A stretch of 37,730 nucleotides of DNA from Azospirillum brasilense (GTDB lineage Bacteria; Pseudomonadota; Alphaproteobacteria; Azospirillales; Azospirillaceae): the NCBI RefSeq assembly GCF_003349955.1, contig NZ_QLKQ01000072.1:1-37730 (forward strand), read 5' to 3'. The notes beneath the pieces were generated by a model. It worked only from the letters and a program-made list of their open reading frames with translations, had not been told where the DNA came from and did not search any database. Both the position numbers and the translations under genes were made by a program. Shown here one piece after another: positions 30,673 through 37,653 of this stretch (its first letter is position 1; each line of letters opens with the position of its first letter).

Positions 30673-30727
30673 ACAGTCATCCACGCAGCCTTGGCCCCGG
30701 TCCCCCTTCGGACCGGGGCTTCTTTTT
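30673..30727 (+). ncRNA. Predicted small RNA, RpoN-dependent (about 55 nt)
   Basis: Inferred from a consensus sigma54 promoter and a strong Rho-independent terminator that bracket ~55 nt with no open frame. The 5' part (ACAGTCATCCACGCAGCC) is single-stranded in prediction and free to pair with targets; the 3' part is the terminator hairpin with an oligo-U tail of the kind Hfq binds. It lies between two minus-strand genes (BON and CYTH). I do not recognise it as a known RNA family. The exact 5' end is estimated from the usual 11-12 base distance. Confidence 0.5.
30694..30727 (+). terminator. Strong intrinsic terminator
   Basis: A perfect 10-bp stem GCCCCGGTCC/GGACCGGGGC (30694-30703 with 30710-30719) with a 6-base loop is followed by TTCTTTTT on the plus strand. 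The minus strand has no T-run after the stem, so the terminator is directional and belongs to a plus-strand transcript. Confidence 0.85.
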
Positions 30728-30742
30728 GCACTGGAAGACGCG

Positions 30743-31231
30743 TCAGGCCGCGCTGACCCAGTGGCTGACCCAATGGCGGATCGGGCTGCGCGACAGGGCG
30801 GAGTTGCTGTAGGCGGCCCGGTGCGTGACCTCCGCCCCCACCCAATCGGGGAGCGGGACGATCTGGTCGGCGCGGGACAGTTCGACCTCGGCGATCACCA
30901 GACCGGCGTTGTCGCCGCCGAACACGTCGACTTCCCAGCAGAGGCCATGATGGTGGATGAGGTAGCGGGTCTTCTCGATCAGGCCGCCGCGGCAACTGTG
31001 GCGCAGCAGACCCAGGGCGAGATCGAGGGGGAGCGGGTGTTCGACCTCCTCACGGCACAGGCCGCGGCGGGGGCCTTTGACGGTCAGCGTGGCGTCCGGC
31101 CCGGCAACCCGGACCCGCACCGTCCGGCCGTCGTCGGAGGGCAGATACCCCTGGACGATGGACAGGCCGTTTCGACACAGGGGACGGATGTCCCTCCGGA
31201 CCAGAAACCGCCGTTCGATCTCAACCGCCAT
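30743..31231 (-). CDS. CYTH-domain protein (class IV adenylate cyclase/triphosphatase fold)
   Basis: A 162-aa CYTH protein. It starts MAVEIERRFLVRRD, the ExExK strand with Arg in the last position, then LSIVQGYLPSDDGRTVRVRV, TLTVKGP, EVEHPLP, IEKTRYLI, WEVDVFGGDN and LVIAEVELS. These are the charged tunnel residues of triphosphate tunnel metalloenzymes. Likely a small inorganic triphosphatase; adenylate cyclase activity is less likely from length and type. The ATG at 31231 is chosen because it begins the domain; a longer frame adds unlike sequence. Confidence 0.87.
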   Translation of the reverse strand: MAVEIERRFLVRRDIRPLCRNGLSIVQGYLPSDDGRTVRVRVAGPDATLTVKGPRRGLCREEVEHPLPLDLALGLLRHSCRGGLIEKTRYLIHHHGLCWEVDVFGGDNAGLVIAEVELSRADQIVPLPDWVGAEVTHRAAYSNSALSRSPIRHWVSHWVSAA

Positions 31232-31430
31232 GATATCCGCCTTCCGGCTTATCGGACACCGCCGAGAATAGTCGTCCGCCACGCTGCGGCGCAACCATGC
31301 CCCATACGCATGAAGTCCATTCCTGCGTTGCGGTATTACCATTTGGACACATCATCGAACAAGCGTCCGCGCCATCACTCCCGCCGCTCCGTGGTGGGAG
31401 CGGCCACCCGTTTTGGGGTAGCATGCCGCC

Positions 31431-31667
31431 ATGGCACAAGACCTCGCACCCTGGCTGATCCTGTTCGCCTTGTACGGCGCGCCTCTTCTTCACGTGACGC
31501 TGTCGCGGCGCGGCGGCCCGTGGCGTCCCCCGACCGGCACGCGCTGCCCCTTCGGCCCGCGGGCCGGCTGGGTGGTGATGGTGCTGATTTTGGGGCCGAT
31601 CGGCTGGCTGATGTTCGTCATGCGAAACGGGCGCCGTTCCCGTCCCGGCCGCAGCCCCGGAGCGTGA
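31431..31667 (+). CDS. Small two-helix membrane protein (78 aa)
   Basis: I do not recognise a family. The protein has two hydrophobic segments (LAPWLILFALYGAPLLHVTL at 5-24, and GWVVMVLILGPIGWLMFVMR at ~46-65), separated by a basic loop, and an Arg/Pro-rich tail. The ATG has a weak site (TAGCATGCC). The end of the frame overlaps one arm of a 16-base inverted repeat. Codon use fits a real gene, but expression is unproven. Confidence 0.55.
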   Translation: MAQDLAPWLILFALYGAPLLHVTLSRRGGPWRPPTGTRCPFGPRAGWVVMVLILGPIGWLMFVMRNGRRSRPGRSPGA

Positions 31668-31704
31668 CGCCCAGGGGCCGGTGGCGGAACGGGAACGGCG
31701 CCCG
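31628..31704. repeat. 16-base perfect inverted repeat
   Basis: CGGGCGCCGTTCCCGT (31628-31643) is the exact reverse complement of 31689-31704, with a 45-base loop. The left arm is inside the 3' end of the 78-aa gene. The right arm lies between it and the DUF3309 stop. A second, smaller hairpin GGGGAGCC/GGCTTCCCC (31711-31732) adjoins. The pair could end transcription of both converging genes. Confidence 0.7.
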
Positions 31705-31733
31705 CGCGTCGGGGAGCCGTTATGGCTTCCCCG

Positions 31734-31892
31734 TCAGATCCGGCCCATCAGCAGAAGCACGATCAGGACGAGCAGCAGCACGCCGAGAATACCGCTGGGA
31801 CCATAGCCCCAACCACGGCTGTGCGGCCACGCCGGAACCGCGCCGATTAGAACGAGAATCAAAATGATGAGCAGAATGGTGCCGATGGTCAT
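31734..31892 (-). CDS. DUF3309 small membrane protein (52 aa)
   Basis: A 52-aa protein with two hydrophobic helices flanking the signature PAWPHSRGWGYGPSGILG (20-37). The sequence begins MTIGTILLIILI and ends in LLLMGRI. This is the full pattern of the DUF3309 family, small inner-membrane proteins of alphaproteobacteria often found in stress regulons. The function is unknown. The ribosome site AGGGGGA precedes the ATG by 5 bases. A putative EcfG promoter is 36 bases upstream. Confidence 0.88.
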   Translation of the reverse strand: MTIGTILLIILILVLIGAVPAWPHSRGWGYGPSGILGVLLLVLIVLLLMGRI

Positions 31893-31927
31893 GGCGTCCC
31901 CCTAAGTGTGGAGCTTTCGCTGAGAAG

Positions 31928-31952
31928 AACGCGAGCTTGACCGGCTGGTTCC
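31928..31952 (-). promoter_or_regulatory. Putative EcfG promoter of the DUF3309 gene
   Basis: On the minus strand GGAAC (31952-31948), 16 bases, CGTT (31931-31928), an exact match to GGAAC-N16/17-CGTT. The start would be near 31920, about 28 bases before the ATG. Known biology of DUF3309-type proteins as stress genes agrees. Confidence 0.55.
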
Positions 31953-32044
31953 TGTATCCCGCCTGTTCTTTGGCGCCCGCCCCCTCCATTCGGGGCAACG
32001 ACGCCCTATCCTTCCGGTCTTTCTGTAAATCCGGTTTCCACCGC

Positions 32045-33712
32045 TCACAAAGGCGGCCCGGTGCGGCGACTCGGGCGCTCCCACACCTTCGTCATCAGCG
32101 CCAGCTTGCTCCGCCCCGGCAGCCGTTCGTCCGACAGCGCCTCCAGAAAATCGGCAAGCCGCTTGGACCGCATCACACTGAAGGCGATGAGCCCGACCGT
32201 CGACAGCAGGACGAACAGGAAGAACAGAACGCGCGCCGGCAGCGGGTCGTCGGCCATGGCGAGCAGATTCATGCCGAGGAATCCGGTGACCAGCGTGCCG
32301 ATGGTGCTGACCACCGTCACCACGGTCAGCCGCAGCACCGTGTTGGCCTGCCGCCGCAGCCCGTCGCTGTCGAGGTAATCGCTCATGTCCTGCACCTCGT
32401 CCCGCACCTCGGCGTAGAGGCGGTCGGTGCCGAGGTGCCCAGCCCACAGGCGGAACAGGTCGCGCAACGGCCCCTGGATCGACAGCTCATGGAACCAATA
32501 GCGGTGGGTGAAGCGCAGGAAAATCTCGAACACCTGCCGGATGTCGCGCTTGAACCGCTTGACCGACTCCACGGCCCCGATGTCGAGCTGGCTGACCGCC
32601 AGCACCAGCCGGTCGGACAGCATCACCAACGCCGCCCGGTGGAAATGCACGACCAGCCCCAGCAGGAAATACTGGTGCCGGAACTGGCCGAGCAGCCCGG
32701 TTTCCGCGTCGGTGAAGAAGGCGTCGCCCTCCGGCCCCACCATCACCAGCGAATGGCCGCAGCACAGGATGCGGCTGCGCGTCCAGGCGCCGGACGCCCG
32801 CGGATCCCAATAGCGGTCGTAACAGTATCGCTGCTCGAAGCCTTCCAGGAAGGCGGGGGCGAAGGGCAACGCCTCGCCCGGTCCCGACGCCAGACCGGGC
32901 GAGGTGGCGAAGCCCAGCCGCACCCAATCCGCCCGCTCCAGCCGTTCCGGCTCGTCCAGCGACAGATAGGCCATGGCCGGCATCCGCTGATATTCGAGCT
33001 GGCGGTAGCGCAGCAGCCCGGTCTCCTCCGAATGGTGATGGACCAGGGGGCGCAGCAGGAACGACCAGTGGGCGGCGATGCGCGGCGCCCGGTGGCGACA
33101 CACGAAGGACAGGTAATCGGTCTTCCGCTCATAGTCGGAAACCGCGAGCACGGCGCCATCGGCGCCGATCCATTCGACGCGGTGCGGGCATTGCGCGGCG
33201 CTGCCGTCCGGCTCCCAGGCGGGCGGATAGGTGCGGCCCAACCGGAACAGCGTGTCCTGCACGCGGTCCAGCGGCAGGTCCTCGCCGAACAGCTCCACGA
33301 CGAGGATCGCCACGTCGACGTCGTGGAAGAAATGCAGATCGACATGGGCGATGGCGAAGCGCAGCGGCGCCTGCCCCCGCCGCAGGGTAACCGTCAGCGC
33401 CGCCACGTCGCGCCGCCGGAAGACGCGGATGGGAGAGCCGCCATAGCCGGGCCGGTGGTCGCGCGATTCCCCCTCGCCATAGAGGAAGCGCTGCACATAG
33501 GGCAGGAAGGACACGAACTCGCTGTAATGGCGCTCGCTGAATTCACCGGGGTCCTGGGTGAACTCGTCCGCCACCTCCTGCCAGGGGCAGCCCGGCCCGC
33601 CCAGCCATTCCCAATGGTTCTGGATCTGCGCGCCCGCCTTCAACGGCATCAGCTGCACCGGCCACAGCAGGATCTCGCGAAACCGGCGCACGCGGATCGG
33701 GCTCTCGTCCAT
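32045..33712 (-). CDS. Long CorA-like metal ion transporter
   Basis: A 555-aa protein. The C-terminal end has two membrane helices: one ending in the GMN motif (TLVTGFLGMN; GMN at 480-482), and a second (VLFFLFVLLSTVGLIAFSVM). These are the hallmarks of CorA-type Mg2+/Co2+ channels. The cytoplasmic N-terminal part (about 450 residues) is much longer than in E. coli CorA (316 aa in total), with segments unlike the classic domain, for example HWEWLGGPGCPW and RDVAALTVTLRRGQ. The long helix before the first membrane segment (DRLYAEVRDEVQDMSDYLDSD) is typical. The ATG at 33712 is preferred; longer frames run into a tandem repeat. The ion is unknown. Confidence 0.8.
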   Translation of the reverse strand: MDESPIRVRRFREILLWPVQLMPLKAGAQIQNHWEWLGGPGCPWQEVADEFTQDPGEFSERHYSEFVSFLPYVQRFLYGEGESRDHRPGYGGSPIRVFRRRDVAALTVTLRRGQAPLRFAIAHVDLHFFHDVDVAILVVELFGEDLPLDRVQDTLFRLGRTYPPAWEPDGSAAQCPHRVEWIGADGAVLAVSDYERKTDYLSFVCRHRAPRIAAHWSFLLRPLVHHHSEETGLLRYRQLEYQRMPAMAYLSLDEPERLERADWVRLGFATSPGLASGPGEALPFAPAFLEGFEQRYCYDRYWDPRASGAWTRSRILCCGHSLVMVGPEGDAFFTDAETGLLGQFRHQYFLLGLVVHFHRAALVMLSDRLVLAVSQLDIGAVESVKRFKRDIRQVFEIFLRFTHRYWFHELSIQGPLRDLFRLWAGHLGTDRLYAEVRDEVQDMSDYLDSDGLRRQANTVLRLTVVTVVSTIGTLVTGFLGMNLLAMADDPLPARVLFFLFVLLSTVGLIAFSVMRSKRLADFLEALSDERLPGRSKLALMTKVWERPSRRTGPPL

Positions 33713-33777
33713 GGCGCCCCTCCCCCTTGTCCTTCTTTTCCCACATCCTAGCAGAGTCCGGACCGGCGAGAACGCGC

Positions 33778-33826
33778 CACCAAGGCGGGGCACCAAGGCG
33801 GGGCACCAAGGCGGGGCACCAAGGGG
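33778..33826. repeat. 13-base tandem repeat
   Basis: CACCAAGGCGGGG repeats three times exactly (33778-33790, 33791-33803, 33804-33816), followed by a partial copy CACCAAGG. It lies between the divergent CorA-like gene and the exported protein. It is likely to vary in copy number between strains. Confidence 0.9.
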
Positions 33827-33935
33827 ATCGGCCGGGGCGTTCGCCCCATCCCCATCGCAGCGGACCGTTAACCAGGACGCAAGTTCGGCCCTGCTAGCGT
33901 CCCCCGTTCAGACCACGCGCCGGAGGAGGATTGAC

Positions 33936-34631
33936 GTGCCGATGACGCGCCGGATCGGGCTGTTTCTTCTGGTCGCCGGGCTGGGAGCCGCCATCCCCGC
34001 CCTGGCCGCGGAGGTTTCGGCCTCCGATGTCGTCTGCGCCGGGGAGGGCCGCGGGCAACGCTGCACGGTGTCCGCGGTCCAGCCCTTCCCCGACAACCGC
34101 GGCGGACTCGGCGAGTTGAGCATCAGCGCGGTGCGCGACGCGGCCTGCACCTCCCTCCACATCGTGTTCGACGAGCCCATCGCGCCCGCCCGCCACGTCA
34201 CCCTGACGGTGGACGGAGCCCCGCCGCAGCGCTTCTACACGCCGCGCCAGCTTTCCGACCTCGCCGACGCGCTTGACGCCGACGCGCTCAACGCCGACGC
34301 GCTCGACAAGGGACCGCAGGCGGCTCCGCCCGAATTCACCCGCTTTCTGGCCCAGGTCGCCGCAGGCGCCATCGCCGACGAGGAGGCCGGGACGGAGATG
34401 CTGAGCCGCTTCGCCGCGATCAAGGAACCGCGGCGCATCGGCCTGACTTGCGGCCCGATGGAGCGCCTGATGCCGCTGATCCGCTCCGATCGCCGGCTGC
34501 GGCTGGAGTTCCAGAGACAGGCCAACGGCGCGACCGAGGTCTATCACTGGCCGCGGCTCGACCGGCGGACGGTGGAGTTCCGGTTGGGCGGCCTGCTGGA
34601 GGCTCTGGACCGCGCCATGCCCGGCTCCTGA
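33936..34631 (+). CDS. Exported protein of unknown function
   Basis: About 231 aa. The N-terminus is a Sec signal peptide (basic MTRRIG, hydrophobic LFLLVAGLGAAIPALA, probable cleavage after ALAA). Mature sequence has Cys pairs (VVCAGEG, CTVSAV; AACTS; LTCGP) that could form disulfides. The middle holds a small tandem repeat. I do not recognise a family. Two starts compete: GTG at 33936, 5 bases after a strong GGAGGAGGA site, and ATG at 33942, 11 bases after it. The GTG has the better spacing. The gene is probably periplasmic. Confidence 0.75.
   Translation: MPMTRRIGLFLLVAGLGAAIPALAAEVSASDVVCAGEGRGQRCTVSAVQPFPDNRGGLGELSISAVRDAACTSLHIVFDEPIAPARHVTLTVDGAPPQRFYTPRQLSDLADALDADALNADALDKGPQAAPPEFTRFLAQVAAGAIADEEAGTEMLSRFAAIKEPRRIGLTCGPMERLMPLIRSDRRLRLEFQRQANGATEVYHWPRLDRRTVEFRLGGLLEALDRAMPGS
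34263..34307 (+). repeat. 15-base tandem repeat inside the exported protein gene
   Basis: Three copies of a GCCGACGCGCTNRAC-like unit (34263-34277, 34278-34292, 34293-34307) encode ADALD-ADALN-ADALD. The period is a multiple of three, so copy number changes would keep the frame. Confidence 0.8.
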
Positions 34632-34816
34632 CGCCGCCACACGGATTAACCACTCCGGCCGCTTGACGGCACCCCCTCTTTCCCGTCCGACTCGCCCCAT
34701 GTGGATGAACGGGCGAACCCGGGCCGGGCAAGCGGGTGAGCGACTTGAGCGCGCGCGCCGTCATCCCCATCCTGTCAAGGCAGGACCCACCCATCGAGGA
34801 CGGAGGAGAGCGGAGC

Positions 34817-35581
34817 GTGTTCGGCTTTGCGCGCAAACTGTGGTCGGACCCGGAACCCGTCGCGAGCCATGTGCCGCGGGGCGTGCGCGTCTACGCGGTG
34901 GGCGACATCCACGGACGGCTGGATCTGCTGGACCAACTGCTGGCGCAGATCGACCGCGACGCGGTGAGCGGCGCCGACCTCGTCAAGTATCTGGTCTTTC
35001 TCGGCGACTATGTGGACCGCGGTCCGGATTCCGCGATGGTCATCGAGCGGCTGTGCCGCGAGCCCCTGCCCGGCTTCGGCGCCATCCACCTGCGCGGCAA
35101 CCACGAGGCCGCGATGATGGACTTCATCGAGAAACCGGAGGCCGGGCCGGACTGGCTGGAGTATGGCGGGCGGGCGACTCTGGCCAGCTATGGCGTTCCT
35201 GCCCCCGCCGAGGACGCTCCGCCGGAGCATGTGGAGGAAGCCCGCCAGCGCTTCGCCGCCGCCCTGCCGCCCCATCACCGGGCCTTCCTGGCCGGGCTGC
35301 GCTCCAGCGTCGCCATCGGCGACTATCTGTTCGTCCATGCCGGCATCCGCCCCGGCCTGCCGCTGCACCGCCAGCGTGACGAGGACCTGCTGTGGATTCG
35401 GCGGGAGTTCCTGACCTCCCACCTCGACCACGGCAAGCTCGTCGTGCACGGCCACACCATCGTCGAGCAGCCGGACATCCGCTCCAACCGCATCGGCATC
35501 GACACCGGGGCCTACGCCTCCAACCGGTTGACCGCGCTGGTCCTGGAGGGCGGAGAGCGCCGCTTCCTCTGCACCATCTGA
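34817..35581 (+). CDS. PPP-family metallophosphatase (serine/threonine phosphatase or ApaH-like)
   Basis: A 254-aa calcineurin-like phosphoesterase with all metal motifs in order: GDIHGR (29-34), GDYVDRG (63-69), GNHE (94-97), a later VHAG and VHGHT. The signature matches bacterial PPP phosphatases (PrpA-like) and ApaH-like enzymes. I chose the GTG at 34817, which has a strong GGAGGAGAG site six bases upstream. An in-frame GTG at 34736 would add 27 residues (SDLSARAVIPIL...) without a good site. Substrate is open: phosphoprotein or dinucleoside polyphosphate. It converges on the LysR gene, 3 bases apart. Confidence 0.88.
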   Translation: MFGFARKLWSDPEPVASHVPRGVRVYAVGDIHGRLDLLDQLLAQIDRDAVSGADLVKYLVFLGDYVDRGPDSAMVIERLCREPLPGFGAIHLRGNHEAAMMDFIEKPEAGPDWLEYGGRATLASYGVPAPAEDAPPEHVEEARQRFAAALPPHHRAFLAGLRSSVAIGDYLFVHAGIRPGLPLHRQRDEDLLWIRREFLTSHLDHGKLVVHGHTIVEQPDIRSNRIGIDTGAYASNRLTALVLEGGERRFLCTI

Positions 35582-35584
35582 CGC

Positions 35585-36490
35585 CTACGGAGCGGCCTGA
35601 CGGCGCCAGTCCTTGAGGAAGTCGAGGAAGGCGCGCAGCGCCGCCGGAGGCTGGCGGTGCGACGGGTAGTAGAGGAAGGGGCCGGGAAAGCTCTGGCTCC
35701 AGTCCTCCAGCACGGCGACGAGGCGGCCGGCGGCGATGTGCTCGGCCACATACCCGTCGAAGGTCATCAGGAAGCCCAGCCCGTCCAACGCCGCGCGGAC
35801 CTGGACGCCGACATGACCGGCGTGGAAGGGGCCGCCCGGCTGGACGCGCACGACGCGCCCGGCCCGCTCGAACTCCCAGGGCGGATGGGCGCCGCTGGCG
35901 TAGACGACGGAGATGGTCGGCTTGCCCAGCAGGTCCTCCGGCTGTTCCGGCACGCCGAACCGCTCCAGAACGGCGGGCGCCGCGCACAGCACGTAGCGTT
36001 GCGGCGGACCGAGCGGCACCGCGATCATGTCCTGCGCCAAATGTTCCTCGTAGCGCACGCCCGCGTCATAGCCCCGCTCCACGATGTCGATCAGCGCCAT
36101 GTCCACGGTGATCTCCAGCTCCACATCTGGGTAGCGGCTCAGAAAGGGCGTGACCATCGGGGCCAGCACCAGATCGGCCGCCGGGGCCGGGGCGTTGATG
36201 CGCAGCCGTCCCGCCGGACGCCCCTGCCGCTCCCGCAGGTCGGACAGGGCGCCGGCCACCTCGCCCAGCGCCGGTTCCAGCCGGCGGAGAAGCTGCTCCC
36301 CCGCCTCGGTCGGGGCGACGCTGCGGGTCGTGCGGTTGAGCAGGCGGACGCCGAGATGCTCCTCCAGCTCCCGCATCCGCTGGCTGAGGCTGGAGACGGA
36401 CACGCGCTGCTCCAGCGCCGCGCGGCGGAAGTTGCGGTGGCGGGCGACGGCGGCGAAGGCTTGCAGGTCGCGCAGGTCGGTGCCGTTCAT
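35585..36490 (-). CDS. LysR-family transcriptional regulator
   Basis: A 301-aa LTTR. The N-terminal winged helix (DLQAFAAVARHRNFRRAALEQRVSVSSLSQRMRELEEHLGVRLLNR region, 5-55) binds DNA. The C-terminal substrate-binding domain starts near 90 (GRLRINAPAPAADLVLAP). It is divergent from the aldo-keto reductase gene, the usual LTTR-target layout, so it probably controls that gene. The ATG at 36490 is used; a TTG six bases upstream is possible. Inducer unknown. Confidence 0.93.
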   Translation of the reverse strand: MNGTDLRDLQAFAAVARHRNFRRAALEQRVSVSSLSQRMRELEEHLGVRLLNRTTRSVAPTEAGEQLLRRLEPALGEVAGALSDLRERQGRPAGRLRINAPAPAADLVLAPMVTPFLSRYPDVELEITVDMALIDIVERGYDAGVRYEEHLAQDMIAVPLGPPQRYVLCAAPAVLERFGVPEQPEDLLGKPTISVVYASGAHPPWEFERAGRVVRVQPGGPFHAGHVGVQVRAALDGLGFLMTFDGYVAEHIAAGRLVAVLEDWSQSFPGPFLYYPSHRQPPAALRAFLDFLKDWRRQAAP

Positions 36491-36505
36491 TCCCAAGACC
36501 CCGAT

Positions 36506-36523
36506 TGTTCGATGTTGTGAACA
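36506..36523. promoter_or_regulatory. Possible LysR operator
   Basis: TGTTC-N8-GAACA (36506-36510 and 36519-36523), a dyad in the 151-base gap between the divergent regulator and reductase genes. LTTR sites are usually T-N11-A dyads; the size and place are suitable. Confidence 0.35.
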
Positions 36524-36641
36524 GCCCGTTCGGCATTGTCCAGCTTATCGGATCAATGGCGCCGGGTCATCATCCCCAGGTCATCATTCAGGGCAAGGCG
36601 GCACCGGAACGGCGCCGCGACGGATGGAGAGGATCAAGGAC

Positions 36642-37643
36642 ATGGAACAGCGCACGCTCGGGGCCGCCGGCCCCGTCAGCTCGGTCATCGGTCTCGGCTG
36701 CATGGGCATGTCGGACTTCTACGGCCCCGCCGACCAGGAGGAGAGCATCGCCACGATCCACGCCGCGCTCGACGCCGGGATCACGCTGCTCGACACCGGC
36801 GACTTCTATGGCATGGGGCACAACGAGCTGCTCATCCGTGACGCCCTGCGCGGCCGCGACCGCGACACGCTGCTGCTCAGCGTCAAGTTCGGCGCCCTGC
36901 GCGACCCGCAGATGGGCTGGAACGGCTACGACTCCCGCCCGGCGGCGGTGAAAAACTTCCTGACCTACTCGCTGCGCCGGCTGGGGGTGGACCACATCGA
37001 CATCTACCGCCCGGCCCGCCTCGACCCGAGCGTGCCCATCGAGGACACGGTGGGCGCCATGGCCGACTTGGTCAAGGCCGGCTACATCCGTCACATCGGC
37101 CTGTCGGAGGTCGGTCCGGACACCATCCGCCGCGCCGCCGCGGTGCACCCGATCAGCGACCTGCAGATCGAATATTCCCTGATCTCGCGCGGGATCGAGG
37201 AGGCCATCCTGCCCACCTGCCGGGAGCTTGGCATCGGCGTCACCGCCTATGGCGTGCTGTCGCGCGGCCTGATCAGCGGCCACTGGAGCAAGGACCGGAC
37301 GGGCCAGGATTTCCGCAGCCGCAGCCCGCGCTTCCAGGGCGAGAATCTCGACCGGAACCTGGCGCTGGTCGAGCGCCTGCGGGAGATCGCCCAGCGCATC
37401 GGCGGTTCGGTGGCCCAGGTCGCCATCGCCTGGGTGGCGGCGCAGGGCCGCGACATCGTCCCGCTGGTCGGCGCCCGCCGCCGCGACCGTCTGGCCGAGG
37501 CGCTGGGCGCCCTGGACCTCACCCTGTCGGCGGAGGATCTGGCGCGGTTGGACGAAGCCCTGCCGCCGGGTGTGGCGGCGGGCGAGCGCTACCCGGCGGC
37601 GCAGCTCGCCCATATGGACAGCGAGACGTACAAGGGGCGGTAA
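36642..37643 (+). CDS. Aldo-keto reductase (atypical active site)
   Basis: A 333-aa TIM-barrel NADPH-dependent oxidoreductase of the AKR family. Catalytic Asp51, Tyr56 (DTGDFYGMG) and Lys82 (LSVKFG) are intact. The fourth residue, normally His in the HRxDP segment, is Ala125 in IYRPARLDP. Further landmarks: PIEDTVGAM, IRHIGLSEV, IAWVAAQG, PLVGARR. The ATG at 36642 follows AAGGA. It diverges from a LysR gene, which probably regulates it. Substrate is unknown; loss of the His can change substrate preference in AKRs. Confidence 0.92.
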   Translation: MEQRTLGAAGPVSSVIGLGCMGMSDFYGPADQEESIATIHAALDAGITLLDTGDFYGMGHNELLIRDALRGRDRDTLLLSVKFGALRDPQMGWNGYDSRPAAVKNFLTYSLRRLGVDHIDIYRPARLDPSVPIEDTVGAMADLVKAGYIRHIGLSEVGPDTIRRAAAVHPISDLQIEYSLISRGIEEAILPTCRELGIGVTAYGVLSRGLISGHWSKDRTGQDFRSRSPRFQGENLDRNLALVERLREIAQRIGGSVAQVAIAWVAAQGRDIVPLVGARRRDRLAEALGALDLTLSAEDLARLDEALPPGVAAGERYPAAQLAHMDSETYKGR

Positions 37644-37653
37644 GGCTTGCCCC

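Noticed and set aside
31384..31403. Small hairpin CCGCTCC/GGAGCGG before the 78-aa gene as a riboswitch
   Set aside because: A single 7-bp stem with no conserved aptamer features; common by chance in this base composition.
34736..34816. Upstream GTG start for the phosphatase
   Set aside because: It lacks a good ribosome site and adds 27 residues unlike the family; the GTG at 34817 follows GGAGGAGAG.
36565..36588. Direct repeat GGTCATCAT (14-base period) upstream of the aldo-keto reductase
   Set aside because: Only two short copies; too weak to call as a regulator site apart from the dyad at 36506.
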